From positions 26,397,001-26,461,000 of the forward strand of contig NC_091968.1 in NCBI RefSeq assembly GCF_036711975.1: a DNA stretch of 64,000 nt. Direction: 5' to 3'. Below, piece by piece: positions 46,965 to 57,234 of the stretch (within the stretch, counting starts at the first letter, position 1; each line of letters opens with the position of its first letter). The DNA comes from Onthophagus taurus. Taxonomy: Eukaryota; Arthropoda; Insecta; Coleoptera; Scarabaeidae. Under the pieces are notes generated by a model. It saw nothing but the letters and a program-made list of their open reading frames with translations. It was not told the DNA's origin and made no database searches. The position numbers and the translations under genes were made by a program.

Positions 46965-49900
46965 CAAGGTTTTCTCCATCACCTTTCATTCTTGAGTTAT
47001 GATCGATTTTAACACCAAAAGTACCCAATTTTGACATTTTGGGGATTTTCTCTTTATCACCTGAAAATCATTACATCTAAACTAAATTTGTTTATGGATG
47101 ATGTTTTCTTCGTTGACAATAAACAACTTATTCCTAAAAAACTTTTCTCCATCACCTTTCATCCTTTAGTTATGATCCATTTTATTATCAAAAGTACTCA
47201 ATTTTCATATTTCGATGATTTTCTCTTTTTATCATTAGAAAATCATTATAATTAAACCAAATCTGTTTATGAGTAATGTTCTTTTAGTTCATAATAAACA
47301 ATTTATTTCAAATAAAGTTTTCTCTCTCACCTTTAATTTTTGAGTTATGATCTATTTTAATACCAAAAGTACTCAATTTTAACATTTTGGTGATTTTTTC
47401 TTTATAACTAGAAAATCATTATATCTAAACTAAATTTGTTTATGGATGATGTTTTTTTAGTTCATAATAAACAATTTATTCCTAAAAAACTTTTCTCCAT
47501 CACCTTTCATCCTTTAGTTATGATCCATTTTATTATCAAAAGTACTCAATTTTCATATTTTGATGATTTTCTCTTTTTATCATTAGAAAATCATTATAAT
47601 TAAACCAAATCTGTTTATGAGTAATGTTCTTTTAGTTCATAATAAACAATTTATTTCAAATAAAGTTTTCTCTCTCACCTTTAATTTTTGAGTTATGATC
47701 TATTTTAATACCAAAAGTACTCAATTTTAACATTTTGGTGATTTTTTCTTTATAACTAGAAAATCATTATATCTAAACTAAATTTGTTTATGGATGATGT
47801 TTTTTTAGTTCATAATAAACAATTTATTCCTAAAAAACTTTTCTCCATCACCTTTCATCCTTTAGTTATGATCCATTTTATTACCAAAAGTACTCAATTT
47901 TGATATTTCGATGATTTTCTCTTTTTATCATTAGATAATCATTATAATTAAACCAAATCTGTTTATGAGTATTGTCCTTTTAGTTCATAATAAACAATTT
48001 ATTTCAAATAAACTTTTCCCCATCACCTTTAATTTTTGAGTTATGTTCTATTTTAATACCAAAAGTACTCAATTTTAACATTTTGGTGATTTTCTCTTTA
48101 TAACTAAAAAATCATTATATCTAAACTAAATTTGTTTATGAATGATGTTTTTTTAGTTCACAATAAACAATTTATTCCTAAAAAACTTTTCTCCATCACC
48201 TTTCATCCTTTAGTTGTGATCAATTTTAATACCAAAAGTACTCAATTTTGATATTTCGATGATTTTCTCTTTTTATCATTAGATAATCATTACAATTAAA
48301 CCAAATCTGTTTATGAGTAATGTCCTTTTAGTTCATAATAAACAATTTATTTCAAATAAAGTTTTCTCTATCACCTTTAATTTTTGAGTTATGATCTATT
48401 TTAATACCAAAAGTACTCAATTTTAACATTTTGGTGATTTTTTCTTTATAACTAGAAAATCATTATACCTAAACTAAATTTGTTTATGGATGATGTTTTT
48501 TTAGTTCATAATAAACAATTTATTCCTAAAAAACTTTTCTCCATCACCTTTCATCCTTGAGTTGTGATCAATTTTAATACCAAAAGTACTCAATTTTGAT
48601 ATTTCGATGATTTTCTCTTTTTATCATTAGAAAATCATTATAATTAAACCAAATCTGTTTATGAGTAATGTTCTTTTAGTTCATAATAAACAATTTATTT
48701 CAAATAAAGTTTTCTCTCTCACCTTTAATTTTTGAGTTATGATCTATTTTAATACCAAAAGTACCCAATTTTGACATTTTGGTGATTTTTTCTTTATAAC
48801 TAGAAAATCATTATATCTAAACTAAATTTGTTTATGGATGATGTTTTTTTAGTTCTTAATAAACAATTTATTCCTAAAAAACTTTTCTCCATCACCTTTC
48901 ATCCTTTAATTATGATCCATTTTATTACCAAAAGTACTCAATTTTGATATTTCGATGATTTTCTCTTTTTATTATTAGAAAATGATTATAATTAAACCAA
49001 ATCTGTTTATGAGTATTGTCCTTTTAGTTCATAATAAACAATTTATTTCAAATAAACTTTTCCCCATCACCTTTAATTTTTGAGTTATGATCTATTTTAA
49101 TACCAAAAGTACTCAATTTTAACATTTTGGTGATTTTTTCTTTATAACTAGAAAATCATTATACCTAAACTAAATTTGTTTATGGATGATGTTTTTTTAG
49201 TTCATAATAAACAATTTATTCCTAAAAAACTTTTCTCCATCACCTTTCATCCTTGAGTTGTGATCAATTTTAATACCAAAAGTACTCAATTTTGATATTT
49301 CGATGATTTTCTCTTTTTATCATTAGAAAATCATTATAATTAAACCAAATCTGTTTATGAGTAATGTCCTTTTAGTTCATAATAAACAATTTATTTCAAA
49401 TAAACTTTTCTCCATCACCTTTAATTTTTGAGTTATGATCTATTTTAATACTAAAAGTACTCAATTTTAATATTTTGGTGATTTTTTCTTTATAACTAGA
49501 AAATCATTATATCTAAACTAAATTTGTTTATGGATGATGTTTTTTTAGTTCTTAATAAACAATTTATTCCTAAAAAACTTTTCTCCATCACCTTTCATCC
49601 TTTAATTATGATCCATTTTATTACCAAAAGTACTCAATTTTGATATTTCGATGATTTTCTCTTTTTATTATTAGAAAATGATTATAATTAAACCAAATCT
49701 GTTTATGAGTATTGTCCTTTTAGTTCATAATAAACAATTTATTTCAAATAAACTTTTCCCCATCACCTTTAATTTTTGAGTTATGATCTATTTTAATACC
49801 AAAAGTACTCAATTTTAACATTTTGGTGATTTTTTCTTTATAACTAGAAAATCATTATACCTAAACTAAATTTGTTTATGGATGATGTTTTTTTAGTTCA

Positions 49901-50965
49901 TAATAAACAATTTATTCCTAAAAAACTTTTCTCCATCACCTTTCATCCTTGAGTTGTGATCAATTTTAATACCAAAAGTACTCAATTTTGATATTTCGAT
50001 GATTTTCTCTTTTTATCATTAGAAAATCATTATAATTAAACCAAATCTGTTTATGAGTAATGTCCTTTTAGTTCATAATAAACAATTTATTTCAAATAAA
50101 CTTTTCTCCATCACCTTTAATTTTTGAGTTATGATCTATTTTAATACTAAAAGTACTCAATTTTAATATTTTGGTGATTTTTTCTTTATAACTAGAAAAT
50201 CATTATATCTAAACTAAATTTGTTTATGGATGATGTTTTTTTAGTTCATAATAAACAATTTATTCCTAAAAAACTTTTCTCCATCACCTTTCATCCTTTA
50301 GTTGTGATCCATTTTAATACCAAAAGTACTCAATTTTGATATTTCGATGATTTTCTCTTTTTATCATTAGAAAATCATTATAATTAAACCAAATCTGTTT
50401 ATGAGTAATGTTCTTTTAGTTCATAATAAACAATTTATTTCAAATAAACTTTTCTCCATCACCTTTAATTTTTGAGTTATGATCTGTTTTAATACCAAAA
50501 GTACTCAATTTTAACATTTTGGTGATTTTTTCTTTATAACTAGAAAATCATTATAACTAAACCAAATCTGTTTATGGATGATGTCTTTTTAGTTCATAAT
50601 AAACAATTTATTTCAAAAAAACTTCTCTCCATCACAATTAATTTTTAAGTAATGATCGATTTTGATAACAAAAGTACTCAATTGTGACATTATGGGGATT
50701 TTCTCTTTATCACTAGAAAATCATTACATCTAAACAAAATCTGTTTATCAATAATATCTTTTTAGTTCATAATAAACAATTTATTCCTAAAAAACTTTTC
50801 GTCATCACCTTTCATTCTTGAGTTATGATCGATTTTAAAACCAAAAGTACTTAATTTTGAGATATTGGGGATTTTCTCTTTATCACTAGAAAATTATTAT
50901 GCCTAAACTAAATTTGTTTATGGATGATGTCTTTTTAGTTCATAATAAACAGTTTATTCCTCAAA
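46965..50965. repeat. Satellite D array: 348 bp dimeric monomer, about 11 copies, with 696 bp higher-order repeat
   Basis: TTAAACCAAATCTGTTTATG recurs every 348 bp (AAACC at 47254, 47602, 47950, 48298, 48646). Each unit is two ~174 bp halves: one has TCTCCATCACCTTTCATCC and GATATTTCGATGATTTTC, the other has CACCTTTAATTTTTGAG and AACATTTTGGTGATTTTT. The segments 48829-49524 and 49525-50220 are almost identical, a further 696 bp repeat. Outer copies at both ends are more diverged, as expected at array edges. Confidence 0.95.
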
Positions 50966-51230
50966 TTACATGTCCTTGCTTTGTGTCGGTTCTTATGTGA
51001 ATTCTTTTCTGCTCTTTTGCAAACAATTTCTAATGTTTTGCCAACAAGAATCTCCTAAGAATCTTCTTAAAGATTTACTCGTTTTTCTAATTTTTAACAT
51101 TCCACACTTTTTAACGTCGGTCGCCATTCCTATTTCACCTTTTATCTTCATTTTGTTTATCCATCAGATAGCAAAATGCTTTACTTTTATTTGATTCCCA
51201 GTCTACACCTATTATAGCTTAATTGACTTT

Positions 51231-51266
51231 GTCGCTGATGATTGGGTAACCCGAAACTAGTACGAC
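51231..51266 (+). ncRNA. Hammerhead-ribozyme-like motif (type I, minimal stem III)
   Basis: GTCG (51231-51234) and CGAC (51263-51266) close stem I around the conserved CTGATGA. Stem II is GGG-TAA-CCC, then GAAAC, then TAGTA directly before CGAC. A 1 bp stem III (C-G capped by TA) followed by TA at the cleavage site fits the short-stem hammerheads known from Penelope-like elements. The downstream sequence (TATATAAATAAATGCAAGTT) recurs after a similar motif at 59155-59194. Activity is untested. Confidence 0.45.
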
Positions 51267-51289
51267 TTTATATAAATAAATGCAAGTTA

Positions 51290-51885
51290 GAAGTTTTTAC
51301 ATGGTTTTTATTTAACACTATTTAATGTTTTGCAAGCAATTTATAGTGTTGTGCAAATCGTATCTAATCTTCTTCGTATCGTCTTTCGTAAGTAGTACTT
51401 AATTGTCTATAAATCATATGAAGTTTTCTTCCTAATTCAATCAAAATGTAGTCTTCTGCAAATAATATACATTCATTGGTAAGCATTATCTAGTCTTTAG
51501 TAAGAAGTGTGTAGACGATGGCAGGAAGTGTTTGCAAGCAATTTCTAATCTCATAATATAATATATAATCTTCTGTTAACGTTCTCTAGTGTTCTGCAAA
51601 CAAGATATGATCTTTATAACACAATTTCTGGTCTAATGCAAATCGTTCTTAGTATTTTCGTATTTTTAGTAGTAGTCTTCTACTAACGTTATTAGTCCGT
51701 TGTAAGCTATTACTAAATAATTTTCTGTTCTACCAACACTATTTAATGTTTTGCAAGCAATTTATAGTGTTATGCAAATCGTATCTAGTCTTCTGCAAGC
51801 AGTATCTAGTTTAGTATCGTATGTAAAAAGTGCTTAGTCTTTAGCAATAAATGTTTAGTCTTTGGAAAGATCGATTCAATATCAT
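51290..51885. repeat. Degenerate ~30 bp minisatellite, left block
   Basis: Variants of CTAGTCTTCTGCAAGCAGTA alternate with TTTCTAGTCTTATGCAAATC throughout. The block is related to 53628-55045: TCTTCTGTTAACGTTCTCTA and TTTGGAAAGATCGATTCAAT each have counterparts there. Confidence 0.75.
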
Positions 51886-51890
51886 CGTAA

Positions 51891-52070
51891 CATTTTTGGT
51901 TATATCTAATCTATGTTGTCGACTTGTCAAAACACTAAAGCAGGACTTAAAATTGTATTTACTTAATTGCAACGATAAATAAAATGTTTCAAATCTTCAT
52001 ATGGATTTATCATTTGACGTACTTTTAAGCAGTCTTAGAAACCAGAGTTGAACCACCGACAACATACTTA
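51891..52070 (+). repeat. ~160 bp direct repeat, right copy
   Basis: This is a near-identical direct copy of 46631-46788, inserted between minisatellite and LINE sequence. See the left copy. Confidence 0.9.
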
Positions 52071-52289
52071 CAAAATAATGCCCAATCTCATCCTCAACTC
52101 AGAGAATATTGCAAAATATATATAGGATTGAAAAATGTTAGATTACGCTAGATAAAGATATTTTTGTCTAACATGGTATACACAGACTACCGCGAAGAAG
52201 GTTGCCGGGTAGATGAGTAACTGTGATTTTTTGTTTGTAATATTGCATTATATCACATTACATAGATTACATATCTCGTAGCCGGACCA

Positions 52290-53375
52290 ACCCACCTTGC
52301 ATCGCGACCCTAAAGATCTACTGGTTCACAGTTGGCGAAGTGTCTCTTCAGCCCACAGTCCAATCTTATGCTTGGCCATCGCAAATGATATAATAACTAT
52401 TGGCTCTGACCCCACAAACGCTTTAGCGCTGCCTTCTCGTGCTAGCTCAACTGTCACTTCATTGTCACCAACTCCAGAGTAAATTTCAAGCCCTAAAATC
52501 GCCTGGAGGAGATGGAATTCTGCCTATTTTTCTGCAAAAAGGCTTAGAAGACTTGCTCCCAGTAATAATATCCCTATATATAGCTAGCTACAGTCTTAGC
52601 TATATATACCAATTATCCTAACTTCATTTCTTCTCAAAGAGATGGAAAAGATAATCGATAAATACCTTAGGAATGGAGTGCTTGTCACTAATCCACTCCA
52701 CCCTAGCCAACATGATTACCAGAAACCATGCTTTGACTAGCACTTTAGAGAAGGCAATTGGAACCAAAGAGATAGCCCTATGTGCCTTCATGGACATAGA
52801 GGGTGACTTTGATAACACCTCCTATGAATCCATAGAGAAGGCTCTAAACGTAAAAGATATAGATCCGTCGACAATCAAATGGTGTATAGCTATGTTGAAT
52901 AATCGACAGATCATAGCCAGTCTGGAAGGCGAGTCTCTGACTATAAAGGCGCAAAGAGGATGTCCCCAAGGGGGAGTGCTATCACCTCTATTATGGTGCC
53001 TGGTAGTTGATGACTTGATGAACACCCTAACAAAAAACGGATTCAAGATTCAGGGGTATGGTAATCACAATCCGAGTTAAAAACTTAACTAATGCAGAAA
53101 GCCCTACTCCTAACCAGTATTTGATGTAGAAACAATGGGCTCAGCATCAATCCAAATAACATCGAAATAGTCCCTTTCACTCGGAGAAGGAAGCTACAAA
53201 TAAAAGCACCCTCCATTAAAAGCAGAAATATTAACCTCAAAACAGAAGTTAAATGCCTAGAGGCAATACTAGACAGTAAACTAACCTAGAACTCACACTT
53301 TGATAAGGTGAGGAAAAAGGCCATCATGGCAAACCAGCTCTGCCGCAGACTCCTTTACAATTAGTTTGATTCCGC
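52290..53375 (+). mobile_element. LINE ORF2 fragment (I/R1/LOA-like reverse transcriptase) with the catalytic ADD lost
   Basis: Plus-strand frames read LKSPGGDGILPIFLQKGLED, then (52673-53080) CAFMDIEGDFDNTSYESIE (RT motif A region), RGCPQGGVLSPLLW (motif B) and VVDDLMNTLTKNG. The expected QGYADD box appears as QGYG followed by a frame break, so the catalytic aspartates are deleted. Past it come LSINPNNIEIVPFTRRRKLQ and KAIMANQLCRRLL. Stops and frameshifts make it inactive. It interrupts the ~30 bp minisatellite. It is of the same family as 11520-11925. Confidence 0.85.
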
Positions 53376-53627
53376 TCACAACAACTCTCGGATTTTATGA
53401 GATATCCACGATTTTCGATGAATGACGATTTCGACGGACTGACAAGTAAGAAATCATATTTGATTTTATGTTTAGCGCAAAAATGATGAATACGTCATTA
53501 AAATGAAATCGAACCTCTGTTGCTGTATTCTTGCATAGATGATGTGAAGATGTTTTCAAACAAATTTATTTGGATCATGTTCTGAGCGGTGTCCTACTCG
53601 TCATAAAAGTTATTTTCTTATTTTTAC
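53376..53627. other. Short spacer, no feature
   Basis: Sequence between the LINE fragment and the second minisatellite block, with no recognisable element. Confidence 0.4.
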
Positions 53628-55045
53628 ATGATTGCAAGCAATTTTTACTTTTGTAATATAATATATAATTTGTTATTAGAATTGTCTAGCGTTTTACAAA
53701 CGGGATATGATCTTTATAAAGCAATTTTTGGTCTTATGCAAATCATTTCCAGTCTTTTCCAGGTACTATTTAGTCTTTTGCCAGCACTATCTAGCTGTTT
53801 TTATCTAGTCGTGTTGGAAGCAATTTGTAATCTTACGCAAAAAATCTATAAATCATATGAAGTTTTCTTCCTAATTCAATCAGAATGTAGTCTTCTGGTA
53901 AGCACTATCTAGTTTTTAGCAAGAAGTGTATAGAGTGATGACAGGAAATGTCTGCAAGCAATTTCTACTGTCATATTGTAATATATAATCTTCTGTTAAC
54001 GTTCTCTAGTGTTCTGCAAACAAGATATGATCTTTATAACACAATTTCTGGTCTTATGAAAATCGTTTTTAGTATTTTCAAGCTGTAGGTAGTATTATGA
54101 AAGCAGTATATAGTCTTCTACTAACGTTATTAGTCCGTTGTAAGCTATTTTTAGTCCTGTGAAAATCGTATTTAGTCTTTTCCAAGTAGTATCTAGTCTT
54201 TTCCCAGCACTATCTCTATCTAGCTGTTTGTATCTAGTCGTAGGCAAATTGCAACTAGTACTTTATAACTAATAGGTAATTCAAGGTTCGAGAATAATAA
54301 TATATCCTTTTGCAAGCAATTTCTAATGTTTTGCCAACATTTTCTCACCTTTTCTAAATTTTACAAGACTTAGGCCCACTTTTACCACCTCTTGATAAAT
54401 TTAACCGATAGATAAATTGGCGCTCTTAGCCAATGAGAGCGTTTAAAACCGCTGTAACCATGGTAATTATCTATCGGTTAAATTTATCAAGAGGTGGTAA
54501 AAGTGGGCCTTATTTAGTCTTGTACAAATCGTATCTAATCTTTTGCAAGGTATAGGTAATCTTCCTCAAGCAGTATCTAGTCTATATAGTGCTGGTGGAA
54601 CACTATCTAGCCTGTTGGAAGTAATTTCTAATCTTACGCAAAAATTCTTCCGTAAGTAGTATCTAATTTTTATCTAGTCTTCTGCCAACACTATTACCAT
54701 GTTGCAAGCTATTTTTAGTCTTGTAAAAATAGTAACTAGTCTTTTAAAGCACAATATCTAGTTGTTTTTATCTAGTTGAATGCAAATTGCAGCTAGTGCT
54801 TTACAACCAGTGGGTCATGCAAGTTTCTGGAAGTTATATATAGTTTTCTGGACACACTATCTATCTTTCTGCCAACATTTTCTAAATAATTTTTTGTTCT
54901 GCCTACACTATATAATGTTTTGGAAGCAATTTATAGTGTTATGCATCTTCTGCAAGCAGTATCTAGTTTAGTATCTTTTGTAATAAGTGCTTACTCTTTA
55001 GTAATAAATGTTTTGTCTTTGGAAAGATTGATTCAATATCGTTGA
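53628..55045. repeat. Degenerate ~30 bp minisatellite, right block
   Basis: Repeated GCAAGCAATTTCTA, TCTAGTCTTTTGC and GCAAATCGTATCTA motifs fill the stretch, with a MITE inserted at 54373-54509. The end (TCTTTGGAAAGATTGATTCAA) matches the end of the left block. Confidence 0.75.
54373..54509. mobile_element. 137 bp MITE with TTA target duplication (Harbinger-like)
   Basis: GGCCCACTTTTACCACCTCT at the left is mirrored by AGAGGTGGTAAAAGTGGGCC at the right, extending to about 45 bp of near-perfect inverted arms. TTA flanks both sides (54370-54372 and 54510-54512). The 3 bp TWA target and GG...CC ends fit a PIF/Harbinger MITE. The TIRs differ from those of the full element at 12178, so another autonomous partner must exist. 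Confidence 0.85.
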
Positions 55046-56342
55046 AATAAATAATTTGTAAAGAATTTGCTCATAAATGGGATATTACTTGTGAATTTAT
55101 TCCATTTGAGAATGATCTTTGGACAAAATGAGATAACAGCTGATATTTAGAATACCAATCACGATACGTTTGATACAATTTGTTAGGAATTAGATGAATA
55201 ATGGCTATGAATAATGAGGTGAGTAATTAATTATAAATTAAATGTAATGTTGTTCGTGTTTAATATTAATTGGGAACTTAACGCAACTCTTGAACATTAT
55301 TAAAAAGAGTTGGATCTTTACTTTTAATAATTTTAGCGAAAAAAAATCTTGTTTGCTTGCAATGTAAAAATAATGACGTTTATCGTCGTTCATTATGATT
55401 ATTGTTGCAACAACACGTGTTTAAAACGAACCGAACAAAAAATGTGTAGTCAATTAAGTTTTTAAAAGCAATTATCTCCCCCCTCTTCTCCCTTCCTTGG
55501 CTTAGCTTGGGTTAGGTTATTACAAAATCCTTTATTTTGAATTTTCGAGTCAAAATAAAATAATCTATTTATAGCTTTTCAATCGAGTTAAAATTTTATC
55601 CAAGCAGTCTCAAAAACGGGCGTTGCTCAATAATTTCATTAATTTTGTAGATTACTTTCGCTCCTATCGTGTAATAATGTGGCAAAAACAATTATGTTCC
55701 TGAAAAACAACTTGACATTGGCTGATAAATCGGTTTCGGTCTTGCATAACGTTACATTGAACTAACCCGATCTAGATAACGATCGTAGAAAAATAAAATC
55801 GTGGAAAAAAATGTAACTAAAAATAACAAACATTTACGGAACCCCGTGTAAAAATGTAAAAATGCAATTATTACATAATATCGAATGACGAAACGGAACG
55901 TTTACGGTATGTATTCTATGTGGCTACGAAAAGACTCTCAGGAACGCAAGTTACTCAAACGAGTGTTGGTAATTGAAATGGAAATCTTGTTTCGAACGCT
56001 TTTATTTTATTCGAAAACTAAAATCTTTTTTTTTTTTTTTATTCACAAAAGTAAATTACCTCGTTGTCGTTTATCGTCCCGGATTTAAACGTGGGATGAG
56101 AGTCGAAATGATGAAATGAGCGTGGGTGTCCCTACTCTTCCGGGGACCCAATCCCAATTCATGCTCGAGCTTTCATTGATAAAACTGCAACCCATGAAGC
56201 TCCGTACTGCTACGTCGAGATTCTCGTTTGACGTAAGCACGTCTATTATTGATCTGTGCGGTTGCTCGAGCTTCTTTACTACGCCACAATCCACAAAGAT
56301 TTTGCGATTTAAAATTTATTTAATTAGAAATTTCTTCTTTTA
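55046..56342. other. Mostly AT-rich; GC-richer patch 56085-56300
   Basis: 56085-56300 is open in both directions (e.g. minus-strand NENLDVAVRSFMGCSFINES; plus-strand SVGVPTLPGTQSQFML) and less AT-rich. It may be an exon of an unseen gene, but nothing decides strand or identity. No other feature is seen. Confidence 0.3.
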
Positions 56343-56395
56343 AGAACCACTTTTACCACCTCTTGATAAATTTATCCGATAGATAAATTGGACGC
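56343..56395 (+). mobile_element. Truncated copy of the 137 bp MITE
   Basis: CCACTTTTACCACCTCTTGA then TAAATTTATCCGATAGATAA match the left arm of the MITE at 54373. The other arm is absent. Confidence 0.6.
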
Positions 56396-57115
56396 GACAT
56401 TTTATCGTTTCTAGAGATTTTCCTGCTGTCTGGTAGGTAAAGGTGTAAGTTATCTTAGAAAAAATGGAGAATACCAAAAGACCTAAAATATAGTAGAAAC
56501 CACGAGAGCTGGCAGTGACAGATCGCTTAAAAATGGTATGAATCAAGATATGGACGTACGACTTAGATTATTTCACCACATACATTTAAATGTAGGTTAT
56601 GTTAGTAATGGAGGTTATATGTCAAACATTGTCAAAGATATTATTTAATGATTTTCCTTTCAAAGAAAACATTTTCGGCTTGTGAAAACACTGACAGATT
56701 CATGACAACGCTCACAAGCCGTTTCGATTTGAGGTTATTATTATAGAGTTACATCCCTTAGAAGAACAGACGTACTTTTTCGACGTGGCCATTTGAATTG
56801 TACAGCAGACATATTAAACTAATGCTATCTCTTTCTAACACACATTACTCTCTAGCGGTTTGTGAACTACGTATGCCATTTGTAAGAGCGGAAAATGATG
56901 ATTTACTGACAGCTCTCGTGGTGTCTACTATACTATTCGTTTTAAAGGATAAAGCTAAGCGCCAATCACGTTATACGATTTCAAGTCCGATTTGCATCAT
57001 ACGTCTAAGAACCGACTTAGATACGACACTTAGATACACCAAGAAATTCTACAATAGAACATTTAGATGAAATGAATTTCGGGCCAGTGTCGTTTTCTAG
57101 ATGATAGTATAATAT
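56396..57115. other. Unassigned sequence
   Basis: The short + frame 56798-57070 (VCELRMPFVRAENDDLLTAL) has no recognisable homology. A local pair CGGCTTGTGAAAAC and GCTCACAAGCCG (56678-56723) could form a hairpin. No gene is assigned. Confidence 0.3.
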
Positions 57116-57117
57116 TA

Positions 57118-57232
57118 AAATTTTATGTCTTCTATTTTATACAGAATTTAACTCTAACAAGTTTCGGCCCTTGGCCATCTTCAGAGACTCTACAAATAGA
57201 TTAACATCTCTCTTCTTATCCATTTTACAAAC
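57118..57232 (-). repeat. Penelope-type terminal motif (hammerhead-like core), inverted copy
   Basis: The minus strand reads GTCTCTGAAGATGGCCAAGG then GCCGAAACTTGTT, with stem II GGCC-AAG-GGCC and the GAAA box. The first box is CTGAAGA instead of CTGATGA. A + strand copy is at 61150-61262 with the same flanks (GTAAAATGGATAAGA, AGATGTTAATCTAT). Confidence 0.6.
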
Positions 57233-57234
57233 GA

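Noticed and set aside
47031..47255. Open frame inside satellite D
   Set aside because: Repeat sequence with no start context or codon bias; other monomers are interrupted.
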